From NCBI RefSeq assembly GCF_947503415.1, contig NZ_CANNDS010000001.1, positions 1,708,501-1,772,500 on the forward strand: 64,000 nucleotides of DNA, read 5' to 3'. The DNA comes from an uncultured Tateyamaria sp. (GTDB lineage Bacteria; Pseudomonadota; Alphaproteobacteria; Rhodobacterales; Rhodobacteraceae). The position numbers were made by a program, and so were the translations under genes. The notes under the pieces were generated by a model. It ran no database searches, was not told where the DNA came from, and saw only the letters and a list, made by a program, of their open reading frames with translations. This document shows positions 1 to 8,134 of the stretch, one piece after another (within the stretch, counting starts at the first letter, position 1; the number at the start of each line of letters is the position of its first letter).

Positions 1-178
1 GCGCGGTCTTGGGCAGGATGCGCAATACGGACCGGCAGGTCAGCGTTTTGCCGGACCCGCTCTCGCCCACAAGCGCAAGCGTTTCCCCGTTCGCGACCGA
101 AAAGTTGACACCGGCCACAACCGGCGGGGCCGAGCCAAAGCCGATCGACAGGTTCTTCACTTCCAGAAGCGGGGCCAT
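1..178 (-). CDS. ABC transporter ATP-binding protein, N-terminal part (peptide/nickel type)
   Basis: Only the first 59 codons lie in the window; the gene runs off the left edge. The start is the ATG whose complement is at 176-178. The product begins MAPLLEVKNLSIGFG and carries a Walker A motif GESGSGKT at about residues 38-45, followed by LTCRSVLRILP, which is typical of DppD/OppD-like ATPases of oligopeptide or nickel importers. It would energise solute uptake on the cytoplasmic side of a permease encoded further left. The substrate cannot be told from this fragment. It is divergent from the methyltransferase gene, with 142 bases between them. Confidence 0.85.
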   Translation of the reverse strand, partial: MAPLLEVKNLSIGFGSAPPVVAGVNFSVANGETLALVGESGSGKTLTCRSVLRILPKTA

Positions 179-320
179 TCAAGGTCCTTTGTTAGCGCGC
201 ACATGCACGTGCCAGTCAAACCGATTCCGACGACCACGTCCATACACGGGAAACTCGCGCAATTGTGCTACCGTTCCATCACTTTTTGCCCCATCTAGGG
301 GCAAAGCGAAGGAATACACG

Positions 321-818
321 ATGACGCAAAGCCGCCTTGACCTGTTTGTGGACCGTATGGTGTCCCAACGCGCCTGTCTGGATCATGCCGCCAAGACCAT
401 CGCTGATCTGGATGGGCCGGTGTTCGAACTGGGGTTGGGGAACGGTCGAACCTATCACCATATGCGTCACATCATGCCGTCGCGGGACATCTATGTCTTT
501 GAACGGGCCGTCGCCTCGCATCCCGACAGCACGCCCCCCGATGACATGGTTCTGCTTGGCGATGTGTTCGACACCCTGCCGCAGGCACAGGCGCGCTTTG
601 GACCGACGGCTGTGCTGATCCACGCTGATCTGGGCGGGCACAATCGAAAGAAAAACGATATCTTTGCGCAAAAAGTGTCCCCCTTGATCGAACCGCTGCT
701 GGCCATGGGCGGTTTGATGGTGTCATCGGACAAGATGTATTTCGATGCTCTGGTCGAACAGCCCTTGCCCGAAGGGGCGGTGCCGGGGCGGTGTTTCATC
801 TACCGGCGCGAGAGCTGA
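321..818 (+). CDS. Small class I SAM-dependent methyltransferase (Methyltransf_17-like)
   Basis: The 165-residue product starts MTQSRLDLFVDRM; the ATG at 321 follows a GAAGGA ribosome site at about 309-314. The glycine-rich SAM-binding motif is seen as FELGLGNGRT at residues 35-44, followed by an acidic end of strand 2 (YVFERA) and a later LIHADLGGH segment. Length and motif order fit the compact Methyltransf_17 family (about 160 residues, mostly alphaproteobacterial). The methylated substrate is unknown. It stands alone between a divergent ABC gene and the acyl-CoA module, so context does not help. An upstream in-frame extension to position 9 overlaps the divergent ABC gene and is rejected. 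Confidence 0.8.
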   Translation: MTQSRLDLFVDRMVSQRACLDHAAKTIADLDGPVFELGLGNGRTYHHMRHIMPSRDIYVFERAVASHPDSTPPDDMVLLGDVFDTLPQAQARFGPTAVLIHADLGGHNRKKNDIFAQKVSPLIEPLLAMGGLMVSSDKMYFDALVEQPLPEGAVPGRCFIYRRES

Positions 819-843
819 TCGGCACCACGACCTGGTTGAGATC

Positions 844-880
844 GGCCCTTCGGGGAAAGTTTATCTGGCAAGATGAAGAG
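844..880 (+). repeat. GGCCCTTCGGGG-type intergenic element (copy 1)
   Basis: GGCCCTTCGGGG at 844-855 can fold as a small CCC-TTCG-GGG hairpin and is followed by a T-rich stretch and AGATGAAGAG. The same 12-mer recurs at 8003-8014, again followed by a T-rich segment. Lying 25 bases after the methyltransferase stop, it may act as a weak terminator; its stem is short. Confidence 0.45.
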
Positions 881-1005
881 CGGATCAGCGCCCAAGTGAC
901 GTTGCGGCGCGTGTTGAAGTGCTTGCCCTTTTTTCGTGCACGCCTAGGCTGAACCTTGCGCCGGGTGGAAGACCCCGTGCGCTTTTCAACACCGGCGGAG
1001 GGACC

Positions 1006-3096
1006 ATGAGCGACAAGATTGCCTATTCAAGAGAGGGTGATATCGCCGTTCTGACGGTGCAAAACCCACCCGTAAACGCCTTGTCCCATGCCGTGCGGCA
1101 GGGCCTGTGGGACCGTATGGATCAGGCCGAAGCCGACGCGGGCGTGCGCGCCGTTCTGATCGTGGGTGAGGGGCGCGCGTTCTTTGCCGGTGCCGACATC
1201 ACCGAATTTGGCAAACCACCGCTTGAGCCGCACTTGCCCGACCTGATCAACCGGATCGAGGCGTCACCCTTGCTGGTGGTGGCGTCGATGCACGGCGTGT
1301 CGCTGGGCGGGGGCCTCGAGGTGGCGCTTGGCTGTCACTACCGCATCGCGGTGCCGTCTGCCAAAGTGGGCCTGCCCGAGGTGCATCTGGGTCTGATCCC
1401 CGGCGCTGGCGGCACCCAACGTCTGCCGCGTTTGACGGGGGGTGAGGCGGCGCTGGACGTGATGACCACGGGCCGCCACATCGGTGCGGGCAAGGCGCAT
1501 GATCTGGGGATCATCGATGTCGTCAAGGACGGCGACCAGATGCACAACGGCCTCGCCTATGCTCAGAAGCTTTTGGATCAGGGGGCCACGCGCCGCCCTG
1601 TGTCCGAGATGGACCCACCTGCGGCCATTGACTGGGACGCCGCATTCGAGGCGACGCTTGCCCGCGGACGGGGCCAGATTTCGCCCGCATGGTGTGTGCG
1701 TGCGGTGCAGGCATCGGTTGAGAAACCCTTTGCCGACGGGCTGAAAGCCGAACGCCAGATCTTCTATGACCTGATGCAGACCGACCAGCGGCAGGGCATG
1801 ATCCACGCCTTCTTCTCTGAACGCGCTGTCAGCAATCTGCCCGAGTTGAAGGACGTGAAACCGCGTGCCGTGCAACATATCGGCGTCATCGGCGGCGGCA
1901 CCATGGGGGCTGGCATTGCCACTGCCGCCTTGCTTGCTGGCCTCGAAGTCACGCTCTTGGAAATGAGTGCCGAGGCCGGTCAAGCCGCCCGCGACCGCAT
2001 CGAGCGCAACCTGTCGGGGGCCGTCAAACGGGGCAAGATCACGCCCAAACAGCATGACCAGATCCTGACCCACACCCTCCTGGTTGTGACCAACTACAGC
2101 AAGCTGAGCGATGTGGACCTCGTGATCGAAGCCGTGTTCGAGGACATGGAGGTCAAGAAACAGGTCTTTGCCGAGCTCGACCGCGTCTGCAAACCGGGCG
2201 CGATCCTTGCCTCCAACACCTCTTACCTCGACATCGACGAGATTGCAGCGACCACCTCGCGGCCCGGCGATGTGCTCGGCCTGCACTTCTTTTCCCCCGC
2301 CCATGTGATGAAGCTGCTGGAAGTCGTCGTGGGCGACAAAACCGCGCCCGACGTCACGGCGACAGGCTTTGCGCTGGGCAAGATGCTGAGCAAGATCAGC
2401 GTTCGCGCGGGCGTCTGCGACGGCTTCATCGGCAACCGCATCCTAGCGACCTATCGGCAAGCCGCCGACCAGATGATCCTTGACGGCGCCTCACCCTATG
2501 ACATCGACGCAGCGCTCGAAGAGTTCGGTTTTGCCATGGGGCCGTTCGCCGTCGCAGACCTCGCGGGCCTCGACATCGGCTGGGCCGTGCGCAAACGCAA
2601 ACGGGCCGAAGGGCACGCGCCTAAGCGCGACGCGACCTATGCCGACACGCTCTGCGAACAGGGGCATTTCGGCCAGAAAACGGGCAAAGGGTATTACGAC
2701 TACGCCGCAGGCAACAAAGCCCGCGTGCCCAACCCTGACGTCCTGCCTATGATCGAAGCCGATCGCGCCAGGCTGGGCATCACGCCCCGCACCTTCACCC
2801 ACGAAGAAATCGTGCGCCGCTATATGGCGGCCATGGTCAACGAGAGCGCCAAGGTCGTCGGCGAAGGCATCGCCCGCCGCCCGCTCGACGTCGATATGAC
2901 GCTGCTCTTCGGCTACGGCTTCCCCCGCTACCGGGGCGGCCCGCTGAAATGGGCCGACATCGTCGGGCTCGCACCCCTGCTGCAAGACATCAAATCCTAC
3001 GCCGCCGAAGACCCCGACTTCTGGGCCTCCGCGCCCCTGCTCGAAGAACTGGTGGCAGACAACAAAACCTTCGATGACCTGAACAAAAAGGGCTGA
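1006..3096 (+). CDS. fadJ: 3-hydroxyacyl-CoA dehydrogenase / enoyl-CoA hydratase (FadJ/FadB-like)
   Basis: A 696-residue bifunctional beta-oxidation enzyme. The ATG at 1006 sits behind a GGAGGGA ribosome site. Residues 1 to about 190 form the crotonase domain, with the oxyanion-hole segment GVSLGGGLEVALGC and PEVHLGLIPGAGGTQR. From about residue 288 comes the NAD-binding dehydrogenase domain (IGVIGGGTMGAGIA), followed by NTSYL, LHFFSPAHVMKLLEVV and two C-terminal helical domains with GDGFIGNR-like text (CDGFIGNR). It would hydrate enoyl-CoA and oxidise 3-hydroxyacyl-CoA. It heads a run of acyl-CoA genes (3 bases to the next), but no thiolase follows. The substrate chain is unknown. Confidence 0.95.
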   Translation: MSDKIAYSREGDIAVLTVQNPPVNALSHAVRQGLWDRMDQAEADAGVRAVLIVGEGRAFFAGADITEFGKPPLEPHLPDLINRIEASPLLVVASMHGVSLGGGLEVALGCHYRIAVPSAKVGLPEVHLGLIPGAGGTQRLPRLTGGEAALDVMTTGRHIGAGKAHDLGIIDVVKDGDQMHNGLAYAQKLLDQGATRRPVSEMDPPAAIDWDAAFEATLARGRGQISPAWCVRAVQASVEKPFADGLKAERQIFYDLMQTDQRQGMIHAFFSERAVSNLPELKDVKPRAVQHIGVIGGGTMGAGIATAALLAGLEVTLLEMSAEAGQAARDRIERNLSGAVKRGKITPKQHDQILTHTLLVVTNYSKLSDVDLVIEAVFEDMEVKKQVFAELDRVCKPGAILASNTSYLDIDEIAATTSRPGDVLGLHFFSPAHVMKLLEVVVGDKTAPDVTATGFALGKMLSKISVRAGVCDGFIGNRILATYRQAADQMILDGASPYDIDAALEEFGFAMGPFAVADLAGLDIGWAVRKRKRAEGHAPKRDATYADTLCEQGHFGQKTGKGYYDYAAGNKARVPNPDVLPMIEADRARLGITPRTFTHEEIVRRYMAAMVNESAKVVGEGIARRPLDVDMTLLFGYGFPRYRGGPLKWADIVGLAPLLQDIKSYAAEDPDFWASAPLLEELVADNKTFDDLNKKG

Positions 3097-3099
3097 GAT

Positions 3100-4302
3100 A
3101 TGGACCTGAGCTATTCCCCCGACGAACAAGCCTTCCAAGCCGAGGTACGGCAGTTCCTGCAAGAAGAACTGCCCGCAGACATCGCCGAAAAGGTCCGCCT
3201 GGACACCGATCTGACCAAGGACGACATGGAACGCTGGCACGCGATCCTCAACAACCGCGGCTGGCTGGCGCAAAACTGGCCAAAGGCATTTGGCGGGGCC
3301 GAATGGTCCGCCGTCCAGCGCCATATCTACGACACCGAAGCGGCTGACGCCAACGCCCCCCGCATCGTACCCTTTGGCCTCTCGATGCTCGGCCCCGTCC
3401 TGCAAAAATTCGGCTCGAAAGAGCAGCAGGACCACTGGCTGCCCCGCATCCTCGACGGCACCGACTGGTGGTGCCAAGGCTATTCCGAACCGGGCGCAGG
3501 CTCCGACCTTGCCTCGCTGAAAACCAAGGCTGTGCGCGACGGCGACCACTACATCGTCAACGGGCAAAAGACGTGGACGACGCTGGGCCAGTTCGCCAAC
3601 ATGATCTTCTGCCTCGTCCGTACGGATGCGGATGCCAAGCAACAGGAAGGCATCAGCTTCCTGCTGATCGAAATGGACACACCCGGCGTCGAAGTGCGCC
3701 CGATCATCCTGCTGGATGGCTGCCATGAGGTAAACGAGGTCTGGTTCACGGATGTCAAAGTGCCCGTGGAAAACCTCGTGGGCGAGGAAAACAAGGGCTG
3801 GACCTACGCCAAATACCTGCTCACCCACGAACGCACCGGCTTGGGCGGCGTCGGCTTCTCCCAGGCGGGGCTCAAGACCGTCAAACGCATCGCCAAGGCG
3901 GCCAACCACAACGGCAAACCGCTGATCGAAAACCCGCACTTTGCCGCGCGCGTGGCGCAGGTGGAGATTGACCTGCACGCCATGGCCACCACGAACCTGC
4001 GCATCATCTCGCAGGCTGCAGCAGGCGAGGCCCCGGGTTTGGAAGCGTCCATGCTCAAGGTTAAAGGGTCGATTATCCGTCAGGAAATCAACGACTTGGC
4101 GCGCCGCGCCGTTGGCCCCTACGCCATGCCCTTCGCCTCCGAAGCGGTCGAAGGAGCGAACGACCGCATCCCCGATCCACTGGATGCAGGCCCCGTCGCG
4201 GGCCAGTATTTCAACAACCGCAAGCTCTCGATCTTCGGCGGCTCCAACGAAATCCAGCGCGGCATCATCGCCAAAGTCACCATGAGCGGAGGCGGCCAAT
4301 GA
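3100..4302 (+). CDS. Acyl-CoA dehydrogenase, larger partner
   Basis: A 400-residue FAD-dependent acyl-CoA dehydrogenase. The N-terminal helical domain (LSYSPDEQAFQAEVRQFLQ), the mid beta-domain with WCQGYSEPGAGSDLAS and VNGQKTWTT, and the C-terminal GGSNEIQRGIIAK signature are all present. It starts three bases after the fadJ stop and overlaps the next gene by four bases (ATGA), so the two dehydrogenases are translationally coupled. A full-length and a short acyl-CoA dehydrogenase side by side resemble the heteromeric alpha2beta2 enzymes known from side-chain degradation of bulky CoA thioesters. That quaternary structure is inference. Confidence 0.93.
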   Translation: MDLSYSPDEQAFQAEVRQFLQEELPADIAEKVRLDTDLTKDDMERWHAILNNRGWLAQNWPKAFGGAEWSAVQRHIYDTEAADANAPRIVPFGLSMLGPVLQKFGSKEQQDHWLPRILDGTDWWCQGYSEPGAGSDLASLKTKAVRDGDHYIVNGQKTWTTLGQFANMIFCLVRTDADAKQQEGISFLLIEMDTPGVEVRPIILLDGCHEVNEVWFTDVKVPVENLVGEENKGWTYAKYLLTHERTGLGGVGFSQAGLKTVKRIAKAANHNGKPLIENPHFAARVAQVEIDLHAMATTNLRIISQAAAGEAPGLEASMLKVKGSIIRQEINDLARRAVGPYAMPFASEAVEGANDRIPDPLDAGPVAGQYFNNRKLSIFGGSNEIQRGIIAKVTMSGGGQ

Positions 4303-5369
4303 ACTTTGACCTGACCGAAGAACGGCAAATGCTGCAGGACACGTTGCGGCGCTACCTGCGGGAACAGTACGGCACCGCACGGCGCAACGATATCCTTGCC
4401 TCTGACACCGGCTTTTCCGCCGATATCTGGAACGAACTCGCAGAGCTTGGGGTGCTTGGCGCGCTGTTCACCGAAGACCAGGGCGGCTTTGGCGGCGCAG
4501 GTTTTGACATCGCTGTGGTGTTCGAAGAACTGGGCCGCGCAGGCGTGGTCGAACCGATCCTCGACAGCGCGCTTATAGGCGGTCGCCTCCTCGCCGCGGC
4601 GGGCAAAACGGACCTCGTGGAACAGGTGATCGGCGGTGCGCTGCACCTTGCCGTGGCCCACGGCGAACCCGACAGCCGCTATGACCTCGACCACGTCAAC
4701 ACCACCGCAAGCGACGACAAACTCACAGGCCGCAAGGCGGTTGTGATGAACGCCGAAGCCGCCGACCACCTTATCGTCTCGGCCAAGGACGGCGACGGCA
4801 TCGCGCTCTACCTCGTGGACAAGGGCGCAGCCGGTCTCGACATTCAGGGATACCCGCTCCTCGCAGGCGGCCGCGCCGCCGAAGTCACGCTCGACAACAC
4901 CCCCGGCGACCCCCTCGGCCTCACGCTCGCAGATTACGAGGCTGCCAATCGCCTCGCCCTCATCGCCCAATGCGCCGAAGCGCTGGGGGCCATGGAAACC
5001 GCCACCGCGCTCACCAAGGACTACCTGATGACGCGCAAGCAATTCGGGCGACCCATCGGCACGTTTCAGGCGCTGGCGCACCGCATGTCCGACCTGCTGA
5101 TCGAATTGGAACAGGCCCGCTCCGCCGTCATCAACGCCGCGGGCTACGCGGATGACAAGGACGCCGACCTGCACCTGTCGGCCTCCAAAAACCTGATTGG
5201 TCGCATCGGTCGCCTCGTGGCCGAAGAAGCGATCCAGATGCACGGCGGCATCGCCATGACGCAGGAATACGAACTGGCCCACATCGCCAAGCGCATCGTC
5301 ATGGCCGACCACCGCTTCGGCGACACGGACTACCACTTGGAGCGGTTCATTGCCCTCTCTGCCGCCTGA
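4299..5369 (+). CDS. Acyl-CoA dehydrogenase, shorter partner
   Basis: A 356-residue protein of the acyl-CoA dehydrogenase fold (NFDLTEERQMLQDTLRRYL start; LGVLGALFTEDQGGFGG; MTRKQFGRPIGTFQALAHRM; IQMHGGIAMTQEYELAHIAKR). It is shorter than its neighbour and lacks the GGSNEIQR-type C-terminal signature, ending instead HRFGDTDYHLERF, so it may not carry a full active site by itself. The four-base overlap with the upstream dehydrogenase suggests a two-subunit enzyme. Its own end overlaps the downstream thioesterase gene by 20 bases. Confidence 0.92.
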   Translation: MNFDLTEERQMLQDTLRRYLREQYGTARRNDILASDTGFSADIWNELAELGVLGALFTEDQGGFGGAGFDIAVVFEELGRAGVVEPILDSALIGGRLLAAAGKTDLVEQVIGGALHLAVAHGEPDSRYDLDHVNTTASDDKLTGRKAVVMNAEAADHLIVSAKDGDGIALYLVDKGAAGLDIQGYPLLAGGRAAEVTLDNTPGDPLGLTLADYEAANRLALIAQCAEALGAMETATALTKDYLMTRKQFGRPIGTFQALAHRMSDLLIELEQARSAVINAAGYADDKDADLHLSASKNLIGRIGRLVAEEAIQMHGGIAMTQEYELAHIAKRIVMADHRFGDTDYHLERFIALSAA

Positions 5370-5772
5370 CGGGCCAGGGATCATCCGCGACGAGACGGGC
5401 GCGCAAACGCTGCTCGGCTATGTCGTGGACATCCGGCAATCGGACGGCGTGTCGCGCTGCTGGCTCGACATCGGTGCGCAGCACGGCAACCGCCACGGCG
5501 GCCTGCACGGCGGCATCATGTCCGCCATGCTCGACAACGCGATGGGCTTCGCGGCAGCCCGCACCGTCGACGACAAGGGCGACACCAAAGTGGCAACACT
5601 GACCATGACGACCAACTACCTCGCCCCCGCACGCGACGGCGTGGTGGTGGCAACCGGCGAAGTGGCAGGCGGAGGTCGCAGCACAATCTTCACCGAAGGG
5701 CGTCTGGAAGACGAAAACGGCACCGTACTTGCCACCTCCACAGGCGTCTACAAACGGGTCAAAGGTGCCTAG
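5350..5772 (+). CDS. PaaI-family hotdog thioesterase
   Basis: A 140-residue single hotdog-domain protein with NRHGGLHGGIMSAMLDNAMG at about residues 47-66, the helix-start motif of PaaI/YdiI thioesterases. It would hydrolyse an acyl-CoA made by the module or protect against CoA trapping. The start is TTG at 5350, preceded by GGAG at 5339-5342 inside the upstream dehydrogenase gene, so translation is coupled. The annotated start gives 20 bases of overlap. Its end overlaps the start of the ligase gene by eight bases. Confidence 0.87.
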   Translation: MPSLPPDGPGIIRDETGAQTLLGYVVDIRQSDGVSRCWLDIGAQHGNRHGGLHGGIMSAMLDNAMGFAAARTVDDKGDTKVATLTMTTNYLAPARDGVVVATGEVAGGGRSTIFTEGRLEDENGTVLATSTGVYKRVKGA

Positions 5773-7261
5773 CGTCTACGACCTCCTCGCCCATCAGGTC
5801 GCCACGCGGCCCGATGCGCTGGCCTTGGAAGATGTCACCGGCGCGCAACTCAACTACGCGCAGCTCAGCGCCGCCGTAGACGAGATCGCCGAGGTGCTGA
5901 AGGCCAAAGGCATCGCCTCCGGCGACCGCGTCATGATCGTCTCCGAAAACTGCGCCGCCAAGGTCGCCGCCCTCTTCGCCACATGGCGCATCGGGGCCAT
6001 CGCGGTCCCGATCAACGCCCGCCAAACCGAGGCCGAAATCGCCCGCGTCGATGCCCATGCCGAGCCGAAAGCAGTGTTCTTCACCACACAAGTCTCGGCA
6101 GATGCGAAAAAGCACAGCATCACCGCACAGCAAAATATCGCAGATATAGACGCCAGCACCATATCCGGCGGATGGGGCAAACTGTGTCTACACTGTCCCC
6201 GCGGGGACAGTTTCGCCGGGGACAGCGACGTCGCCGTCCTCCTCTACACCACCGGCACCACTGGCGATCCCAAAGGCGTCATGCTCACCCACGACAACGT
6301 CCGCTTCGGCGGCAAAACCAGCGCCGAACTCCGCAGCATGACCACAGATGACCTCATCTACGGCGTCCTGCCCACCACCCACGTCTTCGGGTTGTGTTCG
6401 GTGGTCGTCGCCGCCATCCACGCGGGCGCCCCCGTCCGCCTGATCCCCCGCTTCGTCGTGGCCGACGTCTTCGACGCCCTGCGTGACGGCATCACCCTCT
6501 TCTCTGCCGTCCCGCAAATGCACGCGCTGCTCATGGCCCACGCCAAGGCGCTCGGGCAGACGGCGCTTGGGTCCAGAACCCTCCGCTACGTCTCGTCCGG
6601 CGCGGCCCCGCTTGACCCCACATGGAAACGCGAGGCCGAGGCGTTCTACGGCGTCGCGATCCAGAACGGCTACGGCATGACCGAAAGCACGGCGGGGACG
6701 GCGGCGACATTGAACAAGATCGGTAACCCGGATACCTCCGTCGGTCCGGCGCTGCCGGGGATCGAGATTGCGATTGATGAAGAGGTGCCGGGCGGGGAGG
6801 TGCTGACCCGTGGACCACATGTGATGAAAGGATATTTCCGCAATCCGGGCGAGACTGCGAAGGTTTTGAGTGACGACGGCTGGTTGCGTACCGGGGACCT
6901 TGGGCAGATCGATGCGGACGGCAAGCTGCACATTCTGGGACGGGCGAAGGAGCTGATCATCCACGGTGGGTTCAACGTGTTTCCGCCGGAGGTTGAGGCC
7001 GCTTTGAATGATCATCCTGAGGTCGTTCAGGCGGCTGTTGTGGGCCGCACCAAGGACGGCGACGAAGAGGTGCTGGCCTTTGTTCAAGTTCCAGACGCAA
7101 CCGTATTGTCAGAGGCTGATCTGCGTGCATTCGTGAAGGACAGGTTGGCCGGCTACAAGCGGCCCGCGCGCTATGTTCTGGCGCAGAGCCTGCCTGCGGC
7201 CCCGACCGGGAAAATCCTCAAGCACAAGTTGATCGAGACGTTCTCGGACCTGTTGGACTAG
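5765..7261 (+). CDS. Acyl-CoA synthetase (AMP-forming fatty acid-CoA ligase)
   Basis: A 498-residue ANL-superfamily ligase. The P-loop YTTGTTGDPKGV lies near residue 160, GYGMTEST near 301, the WLRTGDLG hinge region follows, and the catalytic lysine segment APTGKILKHK is near the C terminus. It activates a carboxylic acid as its CoA thioester for the dehydrogenases upstream. GTG at 5765 is chosen because it begins VPSVYDLLAHQ at the usual family start; a GTG or ATG further upstream would overlap the thioesterase more. A short segment just before the P-loop (HCPRGDSFAGDSD) is encoded by a perfect 20-base palindrome and looks like an insertion. The end overlaps rpe by four bases, tail to tail. 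Confidence 0.93.
   Translation: MPSVYDLLAHQVATRPDALALEDVTGAQLNYAQLSAAVDEIAEVLKAKGIASGDRVMIVSENCAAKVAALFATWRIGAIAVPINARQTEAEIARVDAHAEPKAVFFTTQVSADAKKHSITAQQNIADIDASTISGGWGKLCLHCPRGDSFAGDSDVAVLLYTTGTTGDPKGVMLTHDNVRFGGKTSAELRSMTTDDLIYGVLPTTHVFGLCSVVVAAIHAGAPVRLIPRFVVADVFDALRDGITLFSAVPQMHALLMAHAKALGQTALGSRTLRYVSSGAAPLDPTWKREAEAFYGVAIQNGYGMTESTAGTAATLNKIGNPDTSVGPALPGIEIAIDEEVPGGEVLTRGPHVMKGYFRNPGETAKVLSDDGWLRTGDLGQIDADGKLHILGRAKELIIHGGFNVFPPEVEAALNDHPEVVQAAVVGRTKDGDEEVLAFVQVPDATVLSEADLRAFVKDRLAGYKRPARYVLAQSLPAAPTGKILKHKLIETFSDLLD
6192..6211. repeat. 20-base perfect palindrome inside the acyl-CoA ligase gene
   Basis: ACTGTCCCCGCGGGGACAGT reads the same on both strands. A further partial copy (CGGGGACAG) follows at 6217-6225. 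The same 16-base core, TGTCCCCGCGGGGACA, recurs at 38925-38940 inside another gene. It encodes a loop of the ligase just ahead of the P-loop. Confidence 0.8.
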
Positions 7262-7947
7262 GTCCAGACCCCTTCGGCGGCCGCGCGGATGTTGCGGATG
7301 TTCTCGCCGTAAGGGGCGGGGTCACTGACGGAACCGCCCCGGAACACGGCCGAGCCTGCGACCAACACGTCCGCCCCAGCCTTCGCAACCAGAGGTGCCG
7401 TGGTGGGATCAACGCCGCCGTCGATTTCGACGTGGATGGGACGGTCGCCGATCATGTCGCGCAGGACGCTGATCTTGGACGTCATGTCGATGAACTTCTG
7501 ACCACCAAAGCCCGGGTTCACGGTCATCACGCAGATCAGGTCGACCATGTCCATCAGGTCCGCAACCGCTGCGGCGGGGGTGCCGGGGTTGACGGCGACA
7601 CCCGCTTTCATGCCTGCTCCGCGGATGGCTTGCAGGGTGCGGTGGATGTGGGGGCCTGCCTCTACATGCGCGGTCAGCACGTCGGCTCCGGCATCAGCGA
7701 AAGCGTCGATATAGGGATCAACCGGGGCAATCATCAGGTGCACGTCCATTACCCCCTTGATGTGCGGGCGGATCGCGGCGCAGGTGGCGGGGCCGAAGGT
7801 GATGTTGGGGACGAAATGGCCGTCCATGACATCCACGTGAATCCAGTCGGCGCCTTGCGCTTCGACAGCGGCGCATTCCGCGCCGAAATTGGCGAAGTCG
7901 GCGGCAAGGATGGAGGGGGCGATCTTGATCGAGCGGTCGAAGGTCAT
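7258..7947 (-). CDS. rpe: Ribulose-phosphate 3-epimerase
   Basis: A 229-residue TIM-barrel epimerase that interconverts D-ribulose 5-phosphate and D-xylulose 5-phosphate. Recognisable are IAPSILAADF (residues 9-18), HVDVMDGHFVPN with H37 and D39, DVHLMI with H70, MTVNPGFGGQKF, and EIDGGV with the second catalytic Asp. Length is normal for Rpe. It is divergent from xylB, whose kinase product is xylulose 5-phosphate, so the two enzymes meet at the same metabolite, though the gene is widespread and need not be co-regulated. It converges with the acyl-CoA ligase by four bases. Confidence 0.97.
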   Translation of the reverse strand: MTFDRSIKIAPSILAADFANFGAECAAVEAQGADWIHVDVMDGHFVPNITFGPATCAAIRPHIKGVMDVHLMIAPVDPYIDAFADAGADVLTAHVEAGPHIHRTLQAIRGAGMKAGVAVNPGTPAAAVADLMDMVDLICVMTVNPGFGGQKFIDMTSKISVLRDMIGDRPIHVEIDGGVDPTTAPLVAKAGADVLVAGSAVFRGGSVSDPAPYGENIRNIRAAAEGVWT

Positions 7948-8002
7948 GGCAGCCTCTTGTATGGTGGGTGCGATATATCTGGCGGACAGCCCGGTGGAAA
8001 GG

Positions 8003-8036
8003 GGCCCTTCGGGGAGGATTTTTCTGAAACAGGGAA
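8003..8036 (+). repeat. GGCCCTTCGGGG-type intergenic element (copy 2)
   Basis: The 12-mer GGCCCTTCGGGG at 8003-8014 is identical to 844-855 and is followed by GGATTTTTCTGAAACAGGGAAG. It lies in the rpe/xylB divergent gap. Confidence 0.45.
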
Positions 8037-8080
8037 GTGGTGGCCGCTCGCCCTGGATTTCTGAGGGGCGTACATCATAA

Positions 8081-8101
8081 TTAGTTTGACAAGTGAATTA
8101 A
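8081..8101. promoter_or_regulatory. Probable XylR (ROK) operator in front of xylBA
   Basis: An imperfect inverted repeat, TTAGTTTG-N6-GAATTAA, overlaps a TTGACA -35-like hexamer (8086-8091) about 34 bases before xylB. It closely matches the site at 15094-15115 between xylR and xylF: left half TTARTTTG, six-base spacer, right half GAATT(T)AA. Shared sites at both xylose promoters point to one repressor, XylR. Confidence 0.7.
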
Positions 8102-8134
8102 TGGGCGCGAATGTGAAGCCAAGGGAGGATGTCG

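Noticed and set aside
2491-4380. A 629-codon open frame on the minus strand
   Set aside because: It runs antisense through fadJ and the acyl-CoA dehydrogenase genes, has low-complexity Gly/Val/Ala-rich text without recognisable domains, and reflects high GC with third-position bias.
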